This document shows, piece after piece, positions 17,986-28,049 of a stretch of 64,000 nucleotides of DNA (the stretch's first letter is position 1; each line of letters opens with the position of its first letter). The position numbers were made by a program, and so were the translations under genes. The notes below the pieces were generated by a model. That model did no database searches. It saw only the letters and a program-made list of their open reading frames with translations, and was not told where the DNA came from. The DNA is from Nostoc sp. HK-01 (lineage in GTDB: Bacteria; Cyanobacteriota; Cyanobacteriia; Cyanobacteriales; Nostocaceae), in NCBI GenBank assembly GCA_003990705.1, contig AP018318.1, forward strand, positions 1,367,501-1,431,500, given 5' to 3'.

Positions 17986-20712
17986 ATGCAAATACAAGTG
18001 CAATTAAATCATCACCAATCAAAAGAACAATATTCTCGATTCTTTTCTTTATCTTTAGACTTATTATGTATTGCTGGATTTGATGGTTATTTTAAGGAAA
18101 TTAATCCAGCTTGGACAAAAATATTAGGTTGGTCAGAACAAGATTTATTAGGTAAGCCATTTATTGAGTTTGTACATTCTGAAGATAAAAATAACACGAT
18201 TTTAGAAGCCCAAAAACTAGCAATGTCTTTTGAGACAATTCGCTTTGAAAATCGCTATTTATGCCGTGACGGCTCATATAAATGGCTTTCCTGGTCTTGT
18301 ACTCCATTTAGCGAAGAAAATTTGATTTATGCTGTAGCTCGTGATATCACGCTGCAAAAAGAAAATGAGATGGCATTGCAAAAAAATATTCAAGAGTTAG
18401 AAGCATTCAAATTTGCTTTAAACGCTCATTCTTTAGTCGCTATTACTGATATAACTGGAAGAATAAATTACGCCAACGATAAATTCTGTGAAATTTCACA
18501 ATACTCTAGAGAAGAATTGTTAGGGCAAGACCATCGCATAATTAATTCTGGATATCATTCTCAGGAATTTTTCGCAAATTTATGGCAGACTATTGCCGCA
18601 GGCAAAATCTGGAGAGGAGAAATTAGGAATAAAGCTAAAGATAATAGTTTTTATTGGGTAGATACACTAATTGCACCCATGTTAAATAACGATGGTAAAC
18701 CACACCAATATGTAGCTATTCGCACCGATATCACACAACGTAAGTTTGCGGATTTAGCTTTATTTGAGCGATCGCGTTTATCATTATTAAGTGCAGAGGT
18801 CAGTTTAGTCTTATCTCAAAGTGGCACGTTGTCAGATATTCTCCAAAGTTGTCTAAATACGATATCGAGTTATCTTGATGTTAACTTGGTACATATCTGG
18901 ACTTTTGAACAGCAAACACAGCCATTAGAGTTCCAAGCTGGTGTGCATTGCCAAGATGCTAATTGTAGGGCTTTAAGTAATAACCAAGATTTTCCTAATC
19001 ATATCATCATAGCCAACAAAATTGTTGAGCTAATGTCTCATAATTATCAACCAATTTTGAATGAAGAAGTCAGCATTCATTCTCAAGATAACTTACTTGA
19101 TTCAACATCTGCCATTTTGCGGTTTTCTGCTTATCCCTTAATTGTAGAACAGCAATTAATTGGCATCATGACTTTGTTTAGCCAGGAATTATTTAATGAA
19201 ACCACTCATAACTTGTTAAATTGGATTGCTAATAATATTGCTGTTGCTATTGATAGAATTTGGGCTAGGGAAGAACTATTAAGTCGTCGAGAAGCCTTAT
19301 TACTACAACTTGCTAGTCAAATTCGGAGTTCTCTTGACCTCGATACAATTTTAGAAACTGCTGTTAATGAAATTCGCAATTTATTACAAGTTGACCGTTG
19401 CTACTTTCTGCAATATTCTCCCGATTTTACTCAAACTATTCTGACGATTACTCATGAAGCACTGAACCCTAAATTACCTCCTATGTTAGGTAATTTGTCG
19501 CTGCAAAAGCATGATCTATTAGCAGAAATGCTCTTAACTAAAGAATTAGTCTGCATCAATAGTAAGCACGAAGATTTTTCTAGTCAGCCACGGATGCAAG
19601 CACTATTAAGTGAATTTGGCATTACAGCGCAATTACTATTACCAGTTAAAAGCAATTCTGGTGAATTTGGCGCAATCGTTTGCAGCCATTGTGATGGCGA
19701 TCGCATTTGGAGTAATAGTGATATTGGATTGTTGCAAGCTGTGACAGATCAATTAGCGATCGCCATTGATCATGCCCAATTATATACTCAAAGCCGGGCT
19801 GCAACTCTAGCCGCCCAAACTCAAGCAGAACAACTCACTCAAGCTTTACATCAATTGCAGCAAACTCAATCTCAACTAATTCAACATGAAAAAATGTCAA
19901 GTTTGGGACAATTAGTAGCTGGAGTTGCTCATGAAATCAATAATCCAGTTAACTTTATTCATGGCAACATTAATTATGCCAGTGAATATGTTGAAGACTT
20001 AATTAAGTTGCTAAATCTTTATCAAGAACAGTATCCAGAACCTACATCAGAAATTGCCGAACTGGCGACAGAAGTTGATTTAGACTTTATTACCGATGAC
20101 TTATCAAAACTTCTAACTTCTATGAAAATGGGAACTAACCGCATTCGAGAAATTGTTTTGAGCTTGCGAAATTTTTCCCGCCTGGATGAAGCTGATAAAA
20201 AATTAGTTGATATCCATGAAGGTATTGAAAATACTTTGCTAATTTTGCATCATCGCTGGAAGAATAATGGCATTGGGTTAAATATATCTATTATTAGAGA
20301 ATACAATGATTTGCCGTTAGTTGATTGTTATCCTGGACAATTAAATCAGGTATTGATGAATATTTTAACCAATGCGATTGATGCTTTAGAAGAGTCAATA
20401 ATTCAGGCAAAAAACTCAGCAGACAATCACAAAGAAGCACTGCAACCTCTCATTCTGATTCGTACAGAATATTTGGACAATAATTTTATCTCTATCAAAA
20501 TTGCTGATAATGGTTCTGGGATGACAGAAGACGTTATAAACCGTTTATTTGATCCATTTTTCACCACCAAGCCTATAGGTAAAGGCACAGGTTTAGGTTT
20601 ATCTATTAGCTACCAAATTATTGTAGAAAAACATGGCGGTAGCTTGGAATGTGTCTCAAAACCTGGCAAAGGGACAGAATTTTTAATTAAAATTCCCGTA
20701 AGGTTAAATTAG
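17986..20712 (+). CDS. PAS/GAF multisensor histidine kinase
   Basis: 908 residues, no membrane helix, so a soluble sensor. Domains in order: PAS (about 15-125), PAS with PAC (about 135-255), GAF (about 265-425), GAF (about 440-595), a Gln-rich coiled coil (about 600-635), HisKA and HATPase_c. The phosphoacceptor is His649 in GVAHEINNPVNF. The N-box (NQVLMNILTNAIDAL), G1 (DNGSG) and G2 (GKGTGLGLS) are intact. No receiver domain is attached, so a separate response regulator is expected. ATG 17986 is preferred over a TTG two codons earlier. An FHA membrane protein gene follows after 60 bp, suggesting an operon. Confidence 0.94.
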   Translation: MQIQVQLNHHQSKEQYSRFFSLSLDLLCIAGFDGYFKEINPAWTKILGWSEQDLLGKPFIEFVHSEDKNNTILEAQKLAMSFETIRFENRYLCRDGSYKWLSWSCTPFSEENLIYAVARDITLQKENEMALQKNIQELEAFKFALNAHSLVAITDITGRINYANDKFCEISQYSREELLGQDHRIINSGYHSQEFFANLWQTIAAGKIWRGEIRNKAKDNSFYWVDTLIAPMLNNDGKPHQYVAIRTDITQRKFADLALFERSRLSLLSAEVSLVLSQSGTLSDILQSCLNTISSYLDVNLVHIWTFEQQTQPLEFQAGVHCQDANCRALSNNQDFPNHIIIANKIVELMSHNYQPILNEEVSIHSQDNLLDSTSAILRFSAYPLIVEQQLIGIMTLFSQELFNETTHNLLNWIANNIAVAIDRIWAREELLSRREALLLQLASQIRSSLDLDTILETAVNEIRNLLQVDRCYFLQYSPDFTQTILTITHEALNPKLPPMLGNLSLQKHDLLAEMLLTKELVCINSKHEDFSSQPRMQALLSEFGITAQLLLPVKSNSGEFGAIVCSHCDGDRIWSNSDIGLLQAVTDQLAIAIDHAQLYTQSRAATLAAQTQAEQLTQALHQLQQTQSQLIQHEKMSSLGQLVAGVAHEINNPVNFIHGNINYASEYVEDLIKLLNLYQEQYPEPTSEIAELATEVDLDFITDDLSKLLTSMKMGTNRIREIVLSLRNFSRLDEADKKLVDIHEGIENTLLILHHRWKNNGIGLNISIIREYNDLPLVDCYPGQLNQVLMNILTNAIDALEESIIQAKNSADNHKEALQPLILIRTEYLDNNFISIKIADNGSGMTEDVINRLFDPFFTTKPIGKGTGLGLSISYQIIVEKHGGSLECVSKPGKGTEFLIKIPVRLN

Positions 20713-20772
20713 AAACACTGCCAGCGATCGCCTAAACTATCTAACATAGGAATAGTGATACAACGGTAAGCT

Positions 20773-21558
20773 ATGCAAAATACCAATCAAGTTAGCACTA
20801 CAGAGCTAAGTTTAGAGCTATTCCATGTCCAGACAAACACTGCTTTTAACTTACCACCAAATCTGATGGTGATTCGGGTTGGTAAGCCAAATGATCAACA
20901 TCCACCTGATATTGATGTTTCTAGTTTGCCAAATGCAGAGGTAGTTTCTCGCATTCATGCTCAAATTCGGATAGATTCTAGCAATTACTTAATTGAAGAC
21001 TTAGGTAGTGTTAACGGCACATTTGTCAACGATATCAAGCTAGAACCTGGGATTACACATCATTTAAAAGTAGGCGATCGCATCGACCTTGGGCAAGGAC
21101 ATTCTGTCACTTTTATTTTTCAAAATTCCCCAACACATCCACAAATATTACTGACATCTGCTCAAATCACTCAAATTGCACCCCAACTAGTTGAACAAAA
21201 TAAACCAATTGTGGTAGATAAAACAACTAAGCTCATAGGTTTGACTTTGATAGTTGCCAGCATCGTAATTTCCACCGCCAATATTAGAATTGGCATATTT
21301 TTCGGTCTTCCAAGCGTAATTTTATGTTTTGTCGGAATTTTTGTATTATGTCAACAAAGAATTAACCGCAATCTAGGCTGGATTTTGATTGCATTAGGCA
21401 TCGCCATTATGATATTTACCGGGCGAATTTTTGCCTCAGTCAACCTCTTACTTTTACTGCTAACCTCAACTTTATTTTTTACAGGATATTTACTTTTTAC
21501 TACGGGTAAAATATTTGGTTATGATTGGCGATCGCTGCAAAAAATAATTAATCAATAG
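20773..21558 (+). CDS. FHA-domain membrane protein
   Basis: 261 residues. The N-terminal half is a forkhead-associated domain that binds phosphothreonine peptides: RVGK near residue 35, the SRIHA motif (59-63), and GSVNGTFVN (79-87) are all present. The C-terminal half has about four hydrophobic helices (LIGLTLIVASIVISTANI; GIFFGLPSVILCFVGIFVL; LGWILIALGIAIMIF; LLLLLLTSTLFFTGYLLF). It therefore presents the FHA domain at the membrane. Co-location with the kinase is suggestive, but histidine kinases do not make phosphothreonine, so a Ser/Thr kinase elsewhere would be needed for a link. Confidence 0.88.
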   Translation: MQNTNQVSTTELSLELFHVQTNTAFNLPPNLMVIRVGKPNDQHPPDIDVSSLPNAEVVSRIHAQIRIDSSNYLIEDLGSVNGTFVNDIKLEPGITHHLKVGDRIDLGQGHSVTFIFQNSPTHPQILLTSAQITQIAPQLVEQNKPIVVDKTTKLIGLTLIVASIVISTANIRIGIFFGLPSVILCFVGIFVLCQQRINRNLGWILIALGIAIMIFTGRIFASVNLLLLLLTSTLFFTGYLLFTTGKIFGYDWRSLQKIINQ

Positions 21559-21560
21559 AA

Positions 21561-21587
21561 AAAGGTTACGCTGTGAGCATAACCTTT
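21561..21587. terminator. Bidirectional terminator between FHA and RTX genes
   Basis: AAAGGTTACGC (21561-21571) pairs with GCATAACCTTT (21577-21587) over 11 bp with one wobble and a 5-base loop. A-rich sequence precedes and T-rich sequence follows, so it can work for both convergent genes. Confidence 0.8.
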
Positions 21588-21632
21588 GTTTTCTGTACTA
21601 TTTGAATTTAATAATTGGGTTTTTGCAAGTTT

Positions 21633-24600
21633 TTAAACAATCACAAAATTGCTTACATTCAATGCAGGCGCACCAGATAGTTGTGCTAGTTGCACCTGTC
21701 TAAATGCACCAGCATTGCCATCTTGGTCAAAATACAGCGCACCAGTCGTGTTGTTATAGACAAATCGCTGATCACCTGTAGTTGCAGATGTACCCAAAGT
21801 AAACTGACTAATTGATAGCGCACCTGCTAATAAACCACCACCAAAACCAGCAGCTGATATCTGAATGATGTCATTAGTGATGCTGAAGTCAGTAATAGTG
21901 TCAGTCCCTTCATTGAAACTATTAAAGACAAAAGTATCTGCACCGCTACCGCCAGTAATGAGATCGCTACCTCTGCCACCTATGAGAAAATCATTGCCAT
22001 TACCACCGATGAGGGTATCATTACCCAGTCCACCGTTGAGGGTGTTATTCCCAGTCGCACCCACAGCCGACAGAGTATCATTCCCACTGTCACCAGAGAG
22101 TAGGTTATTGCCGCTGGAATAATCCACAGTTAATATATCGCTACCATTGCCACCGTAGAGTGTGTTATTCCCAAAAGAACCAATGGCAGACAATTCATCA
22201 TTACCTACACCACCATCAAGTAGGTTAATTCCTTCGGAATATTCCACACTTAATCTGTCATTACCACCTCTGGCGGTGAGGATGTTATTACCTATTGAAG
22301 TATCTGCCAACAACACATCATCAGCATTATCACCATTGAGGGTGTTATTGCCGCTAGATTGATTCACATTTAAGATATTACTCCCAGCGCCACCATTGAG
22401 GGTATTATTACCAGCTGAACCAATCGCCGACAGATGATCATCGCCACTACCACCATCAAGGGTGTTATTACCGATTGATTCATCTGCATCTAATGTATCG
22501 TCGCCAGCATTACCGATAAGAGTGTTATCACCCTCGGAACGATAAGCAGTCAGGATATCGTTACCGTTGTAACCATTGAGTAGGTTATCTCCTGTGGAAT
22601 CATGAACATCTAGCGTATCATCACCTTCGCCACCGTTGAGGTTGTTATTCCCAGATGTTCCAATGGCAGAAATATAATCATTACCAGCGCCGCCGTTAAT
22701 TACATCATCACCACCACTACCACCAGAAAGTGTATCGTTACCGTTAGTTCCTACAATATTGTCATTGTAGGCTGTACCAATAAGGGTTAGGGTTTCGATG
22801 TTGCTGTAGTTAACCCGATTTGTACCTGCGGTGATTCTACCGCTGTTGGTTAAAGCATTATATGTGGAGGTAATACCAGCGGTAGCATGGCTGTAATCAA
22901 CTGAAAGGCGATCGTATCCTTCTCCACCATCAACTGTCTGTACAGCCAGTGGTGTTAATTCTTGCAATGCAGTGCTGAGGTAGATTGCGTCATCACCTGC
23001 GCCGCCATTGAGGGTGTTATTCCCCGATGCACCAAGGGCAGAAAGCGCATCATTACCAATACCACCATCAAGTAGGTTATTACCTGTGGAGTTATCAATG
23101 TTTAAGGTGTCGTTACCTTCACCACCATTGAGGGTGTTGTTCCCAAAAGCACCAACAGCAGAAAGTTCATCATTACCAATACCACCATCCAGTAGGTTAT
23201 TGCCACTGGATTGATCCACAATTAATCTGTCGTTACCGCCTTCACCATTGAGGGTGTTATTCCCCTCGGAACCAACCGCCGACAGATAATCATCATTAGC
23301 ACCACCATAAAGCAGGTTATTGCCGGTTGACTGATCGACATTTAAGATATCTGCCCCATTACCACCGTTGAGGGTGTTAATTCCCGATGAAGCGATCGCC
23401 GAGAGATAGTCATCACCAGCACCACCGTTGAGAGTATTGCTACCAGTTGATTCATCCGTATCTAATGTATCGTCACCAGCATCGCCGCTGAGGGTGTTAT
23501 CGCCAGATGAACGATAAGCGGTCAGGGTATCGTTACCGTTATTCCCATTCAGCTGGTTATCCCCTGTGGAATCACTTACATTCAATGTATCGTTCTCATT
23601 ACCACCGTTGAGGATGTTATTTCCCTGGGAAGCAACTGCTGAGAGATAATCATCACCCGCATCACCATTGAGGGTGTTATTGCCTGTAGAATTGTCAGCG
23701 CTTAATGTGTCTTGATTGTTACCACCTTTAAGGGTGTTATTGCCAGCAGCACCAATAGCAGACAGTTCATCATTACCAGCACCACCTTCAAGTAGGTTAC
23801 TTCCATCAGAATCATCCACAATTAGTCTGTCGTTACCTGCATCACCTCTGAGGGTATTATTGCCAAATGAAGCAATGGCAGACAGTTCATCATTATCATT
23901 GCCACCATTCAACACATTATTGCCGATTGAGTGATCGACATTTAATATATCTTCCCCATTTGCGCCGATGAGGGTGTTATTCCCCTTGGAAGCAACTGCT
24001 GACAGATAATCATCACCAGCACCACCATTTAACACATTATTGCCGATGGACTGATCGACATTTAAGATATCGTTCCCATTGGCACCGATGAGGGTGTTAT
24101 TCCCTGATGAAGCGATCGCCGAGAGATAGTCATCACCCGTACCACCGTTGAGAGTATTGCTACCAGTTGATTCATCCACATCTAATGTATCGTCATCTGC
24201 ACCACCGTTGAGGGTGTTATCACCAGATGAGCGATAAGCGGTCAGGGTATCGTTACCGTTATTCCCATTCAGTTGGTTATCCCCTGTGGAATCACTCACA
24301 TTTAAGACATCATCACCTGTACCACCAGTAAGTCGGTTATTTCCAGATGAAGCGATCGCTGTAATATAATCATTACCCTCACCGCCATTGAGTCGGTTAT
24401 TCCCTGTAGAATCGTCAGCGTTTAACGTGTCTTGATTGGTACCACCATCAAGGATGTTATTCCCAAAAGTACCAACAGCAGAAAGCTCATCATTACCGGT
24501 ACCACCATCAAGTAGGTTGTTACCGATGGATTGATCCACAATTAATCTGTCGTTACCACCTTCACCATTGAGGGTGTTGTCATTTCCCTCGGAACCAACC

Positions 24601-25589
24601 GCCGACAGATAATCATTACCAGCACCACCAAAAAGCAGGTTATGACCGGTTGACTGATCGATGTTTAAGATATCGTTTCCAGTACCACCGTTGAAGATGT
24701 TAGTTCCAGATGAAGCGATCGCCGAGAGATAGTCATCACCATCACCACCGATGAGGATATTAATTCCAGTTGATTCATCCGCATCTAATGAATCGTCACC
24801 AGCATTGCCGCTGAGGATGTTATATCCAGATGAACGATAAGCTGTCAGGGTATCGTTACCGTTGTCACCATTTAGCTGGTTATCCCCTGTGGAATCGCTC
24901 ACATCTAATGTATCGTCCTCATTACCACCGTTGAGGATGTTATTCCCAGATGAAGCGATCGCCGTAATATAATCATCTCCTGCACCACCATTGAGGGTGT
25001 TATTACCTGTAGAATTGTCAATGTTTAACGTGTCTTGACCGTTCCCACCATTAAGGGTGTTATTTCCAGCAGCACCAATAGCAGACAGTTCATCATTACC
25101 AGCACCACCTTCAAGTAGGTTACTTCCGTCAGAAGAATCCACAATTATTCTGTCGTTACCGGCACCACCTCGGAGGGTGTTATTGCCAAATGACGCAATG
25201 GCAGAAAGATAATCATCATCATCTTCACCATTCAACAGATTATTGCCGATTGACTGATCGACATTTAATATATCTTCCCCATTTGCGCCGATAAGAGTGT
25301 TATTTCCCTCGGAACCAACTGCCGACAAATAATCATCACCACCACCACCATTGAGTCGGTTATTGCCGGTTGATTCATCCGCATCTAAGATATCGTTCCC
25401 ATTGGCACCGTTGAGGATGCTATTTCCTGATGAACTATAAACCGAAAGGGTATCATCACCAACCCCACCATCTAGATTGTCGTCACCGCCATTACCTGTG
25501 AGGGTATCATTTCCCGCAAAGCCTCTAATAATATCATTGCCTGGTGTGCCAATGATATTATCATTGCCATTGGTGCCATTAATTGCCAT
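21633..25589 (-). CDS. Giant RTX-like calcium-binding repeat protein
   Basis: 1318 residues. From the first residues (MAINGTNGNDNIIGTPGND) it is built of 20-residue units of the form GNNxLNGGxGxDxLxxxxSx, roughly fifty of them. Each is a variant of the GGxGxD nonapeptide that binds calcium in beta-rolls. Units alternate between a xVDxS tail and an SAxxS tail, and blocks of 10-12 units are themselves duplicated. A non-repeat module (around LQELTPLAVQTVDGGEGYDRLSVD) interrupts the series in the last third. The end (GADTFVFNSFNEG, then TDFSITNDIIQIS) is the usual cyanobacterial RTX C-terminus, where a type I secretion signal is expected. No enzyme domain is seen; a structural or surface role is inferred. 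No T1SS genes are adjacent. Confidence 0.92.
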   Translation of the reverse strand: MAINGTNGNDNIIGTPGNDIIRGFAGNDTLTGNGGDDNLDGGVGDDTLSVYSSSGNSILNGANGNDILDADESTGNNRLNGGGGDDYLSAVGSEGNNTLIGANGEDILNVDQSIGNNLLNGEDDDDYLSAIASFGNNTLRGGAGNDRIIVDSSDGSNLLEGGAGNDELSAIGAAGNNTLNGGNGQDTLNIDNSTGNNTLNGGAGDDYITAIASSGNNILNGGNEDDTLDVSDSTGDNQLNGDNGNDTLTAYRSSGYNILSGNAGDDSLDADESTGINILIGGDGDDYLSAIASSGTNIFNGGTGNDILNIDQSTGHNLLFGGAGNDYLSAVGSEGNDNTLNGEGGNDRLIVDQSIGNNLLDGGTGNDELSAVGTFGNNILDGGTNQDTLNADDSTGNNRLNGGEGNDYITAIASSGNNRLTGGTGDDVLNVSDSTGDNQLNGNNGNDTLTAYRSSGDNTLNGGADDDTLDVDESTGSNTLNGGTGDDYLSAIASSGNNTLIGANGNDILNVDQSIGNNVLNGGAGDDYLSAVASKGNNTLIGANGEDILNVDHSIGNNVLNGGNDNDELSAIASFGNNTLRGDAGNDRLIVDDSDGSNLLEGGAGNDELSAIGAAGNNTLKGGNNQDTLSADNSTGNNTLNGDAGDDYLSAVASQGNNILNGGNENDTLNVSDSTGDNQLNGNNGNDTLTAYRSSGDNTLSGDAGDDTLDTDESTGSNTLNGGAGDDYLSAIASSGINTLNGGNGADILNVDQSTGNNLLYGGANDDYLSAVGSEGNNTLNGEGGNDRLIVDQSSGNNLLDGGIGNDELSAVGAFGNNTLNGGEGNDTLNIDNSTGNNLLDGGIGNDALSALGASGNNTLNGGAGDDAIYLSTALQELTPLAVQTVDGGEGYDRLSVDYSHATAGITSTYNALTNSGRITAGTNRVNYSNIETLTLIGTAYNDNIVGTNGNDTLSGGSGGDDVINGGAGNDYISAIGTSGNNNLNGGEGDDTLDVHDSTGDNLLNGYNGNDILTAYRSEGDNTLIGNAGDDTLDADESIGNNTLDGGSGDDHLSAIGSAGNNTLNGGAGSNILNVNQSSGNNTLNGDNADDVLLADTSIGNNILTARGGNDRLSVEYSEGINLLDGGVGNDELSAIGSFGNNTLYGGNGSDILTVDYSSGNNLLSGDSGNDTLSAVGATGNNTLNGGLGNDTLIGGNGNDFLIGGRGSDLITGGSGADTFVFNSFNEGTDTITDFSITNDIIQISAAGFGGGLLAGALSISQFTLGTSATTGDQRFVYNNTTGALYFDQDGNAGAFRQVQLAQLSGAPALNVSNFVIV

Positions 25590-27091
25590 AACTTTTACCT
25601 AAAATAAATCGATTGTTTCAGTAACTAGAAAGTTTTCAAATTACAGATTTTGCTGTTTTAAGCAACAAAAAATTTCCCAAAAGTTGTGACTTTCAGCATA
25701 TTTTTGTCAGCCAGAAGCAATACAATTTGGTTAAATTTCCAAGGCACAATTTGCAACATAATGTTGGCTTTTGCTGTCGCATTAACTAAGTACAAACATA
25801 TTTAACTGAAGCATATTAGCTCATATAATGACAGTAATTTTTTATAAAGTTTTACCTATTGATTAAAAAAAACACAAATGGATAACATGTTTATTTTCCC
25901 GCCTTATTACTAATTATGATTGAATATGATTCTTAAAAATCTCTTATGCTCAGGCGGTGAAAAGCGCTATCGAAACAATACCAATTTAAATAATCTCGAC
26001 TATACATTAATCTTTCAAACAAGCGAAATTCCACACTCTGTAATTATTATCAAAGAGTGAATATATGCTCCTAGCCAGCTATCTGCTGTATTGTGTTTCT
26101 TAAATTGGTATGTATTATATTTTTAGTCGTTATCTCTGCACTATTCGTGCCTCTATTAATTCCCAGACAAACATTTATGTTTAGGCTTTATTTCAACCAT
26201 CCTTTGATCATTAGCGATCGCTAATCAAGTATCTAAAAATCAAGCTTAAAGATGTATGTGACACAGAAAGGCGCTCCCATGATGTCATTGTGGGCTATTG
26301 CCTATGATTATTTAGCTTAGTAGCTAGGTAATATCTAAATAATTTATTTAAATTGTACTGTATATTTACTGAGGTGTCTATTCTCACCAAAGGCATCTTT
26401 ACATACTCTTTACAGTCATTAGCAAAGGTATATAAATAAGCATACCAATACTTGTATTTGTGTATTATTCACTTTTTGATAGCAAAGAAATATGTTAAAG
26501 GAAGTAAATAGAGAAATTTCCTTTAATAAAACAGGGCTTACTTCATTCGCTTTGGGTAGATATTGCCAGGATAATTATGTAATCCATAATGAATGAAAAA
26601 TAAAAAGATTATTACCTATTTCTTTATCTATGGTGATGAGGATTTATAATTACTATTCAAGCTTTTGTAAATTTTCGGTATTGATAAAGATTGTTAATTT
26701 TTTTGTAGACATGAGATGTTTTGCGGAAATTTACAATCAATTTATAACTCCTGAATACAACTTGTGCATGATACAAAGTCTTGATGTACTAGCCAAAGTT
26801 TGGATATGGGATAATTCACCTAAAGGAAAGCATAAATCGAAAATTTTGCTTAAATTATTTTTTGCGAAGCTTATATTTTAGATTGAAAAAAGAATTTTAT
26901 CCCTTAACATTTTTTCAAGTCAGCCATTTAACTGGAATAACAATAAAAATTATTTATTAAAAGGCGCATATCTGTAAGTCTGACATTAAGGCTTGCACTA
27001 GTACTGCAAGGCGGAAGCCAAAAGTCAAATAATTTTAAATTAGCAAAATTGCCCAGCCTGGGATTATTGATAATGTTGCAAGATAGGATTT
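25590..27091. other. Long AT-rich intergenic region
   Basis: About 1.5 kb without a convincing gene. It holds the RTX gene upstream region, a 12-bp inverted-repeat pair (25978-26111) and a HIP1 site near 26215. An 83-codon frame at 26630-26881 has no recognisable motif and biased AT-driven composition, so I leave it out. GTACTGCAAGGCGGAAGCC near 27000 resembles a repeat remnant. Confidence 0.5.
25978..26111. repeat. Element bounded by 12-bp perfect inverted repeats
   Basis: ATACCAATTTAA (25978-25989) is exactly complementary to TTAAATTGGTAT (26100-26111), enclosing 110 bp. The size and termini would fit a small MITE-like element or remnant. I see no clear target-site duplication. Confidence 0.5.
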
Positions 27092-27115
27092 ACGAGAAAT
27101 AGATCTATTTCTCGT
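27092..27115. terminator. Perfect 24-bp palindrome at the amidotransferase stop codon
   Basis: ACGAGAAATAGATC and its mirror form an uninterrupted palindrome centred on AGATCT. Its right edge touches the first base of the TAA stop (complement of 27115-27117). There is no U-tract on the gene strand, so it could be a stability hairpin or a protein site rather than a classical terminator. Confidence 0.5.
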
Positions 27116-27882
27116 TATTTTTGGGGTAGTCCGTCTTGAAAAACTAGCAATTCTCCAGGTTGGATGGTTGTCCAGACTTCATTATCAGTGAGGGGGGTAG
27201 TAGCAATGACGGCGACGCGATCGCTTGGCGAAGTCAACTCCCGAAAATCCACAGTCATATCTTGATCAATCAAGTGGGCGGCGGCAAAGGGGGCTTGACG
27301 TACAATGTAGGTGAGTTTCGTTGAACAGTGAGCAAAAAAGTGTTCTCCATCCGATAACAAATAGTTAAAAACACCTACTTTGGCTATTTCAGCCGTAATT
27401 TGACGGAGGACAAAATTAAGTTTGTCTAAGGGAGGTTTACCATGCGGAAAAGCTTCTCGCAAAGTTTCTAGGATGATGCAGAATGCTTTTTCACTATCCG
27501 TGTTTCCCACTGGTTCGTAAAAGCCCATATTTTGGGGATGAAAATCTGGTAAATTGCCATTATGGGCAAATACCCAATACCTACCCCACAGTTCCCTTTG
27601 GAACGGATGACAGTTTTTTAAGGCTACCTCGCCCTGAGTTGCTTTACGGATATGGGCGATAACATGGGTAGAGTGGATGGGATAGCGCCGTACCAAATCT
27701 GCTACTGGAGATGTAACAGAAGGTTTGTCATCTAACAATAGCCGACATCCCTTTCCTTCAAAAAATGCAATCCCCCAACCATCACTATGATCATCTGTTT
27801 TTCCTCCTCGTGCTGAAAAACCCTCAAAGGAAAAACAAATATCTGTGGGAACATTGCAATTCATCCCTAGCAGTTGGCACAT
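27115..27882 (-). CDS. Class II glutamine amidotransferase (YafJ-like)
   Basis: 255 residues. The N-terminal nucleophile is Cys2 after Met removal (MCQLLGMNCN). The class II glutaminase motifs SDGWGIAFF, HVIAHIRKAT, NCHPF, WVFAHNGNLPDF and GNTDSEKAF are present in the right order. It hydrolyses glutamine to release ammonia; the partner or acceptor is not known for stand-alone YafJ-type proteins, and the whole length is taken by the glutaminase domain. Cytoplasmic by lack of signal. A 24-bp palindrome abuts its stop codon. Confidence 0.92.
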   Translation of the reverse strand: MCQLLGMNCNVPTDICFSFEGFSARGGKTDDHSDGWGIAFFEGKGCRLLLDDKPSVTSPVADLVRRYPIHSTHVIAHIRKATQGEVALKNCHPFQRELWGRYWVFAHNGNLPDFHPQNMGFYEPVGNTDSEKAFCIILETLREAFPHGKPPLDKLNFVLRQITAEIAKVGVFNYLLSDGEHFFAHCSTKLTYIVRQAPFAAAHLIDQDMTVDFRELTSPSDRVAVIATTPLTDNEVWTTIQPGELLVFQDGLPQK

Positions 27883-28049
27883 AATTACGAACTATTAGTT
27901 TGATGTTGTGAAAAATGCAAGAATCAGATACCGGACTTCTTAAAGCAATCCGGTATGTCATTGTTATAAAGTATTAAAAACACATTACTGTAGATAATTT
28001 CAGTTCAAATAGTGCAGAAAAACATTTGTTGAGGAAAAATTCCGAATTC

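Noticed and set aside
21865-23934. Several proline/serine-rich frames antisense to the RTX gene
   Set aside because: They are shadows created by the repeated GGxGxD codons on the other strand.
26630-26881. 83-codon frame in the long gene-free region
   Set aside because: AT-driven composition, no motif, no clear ribosome site.
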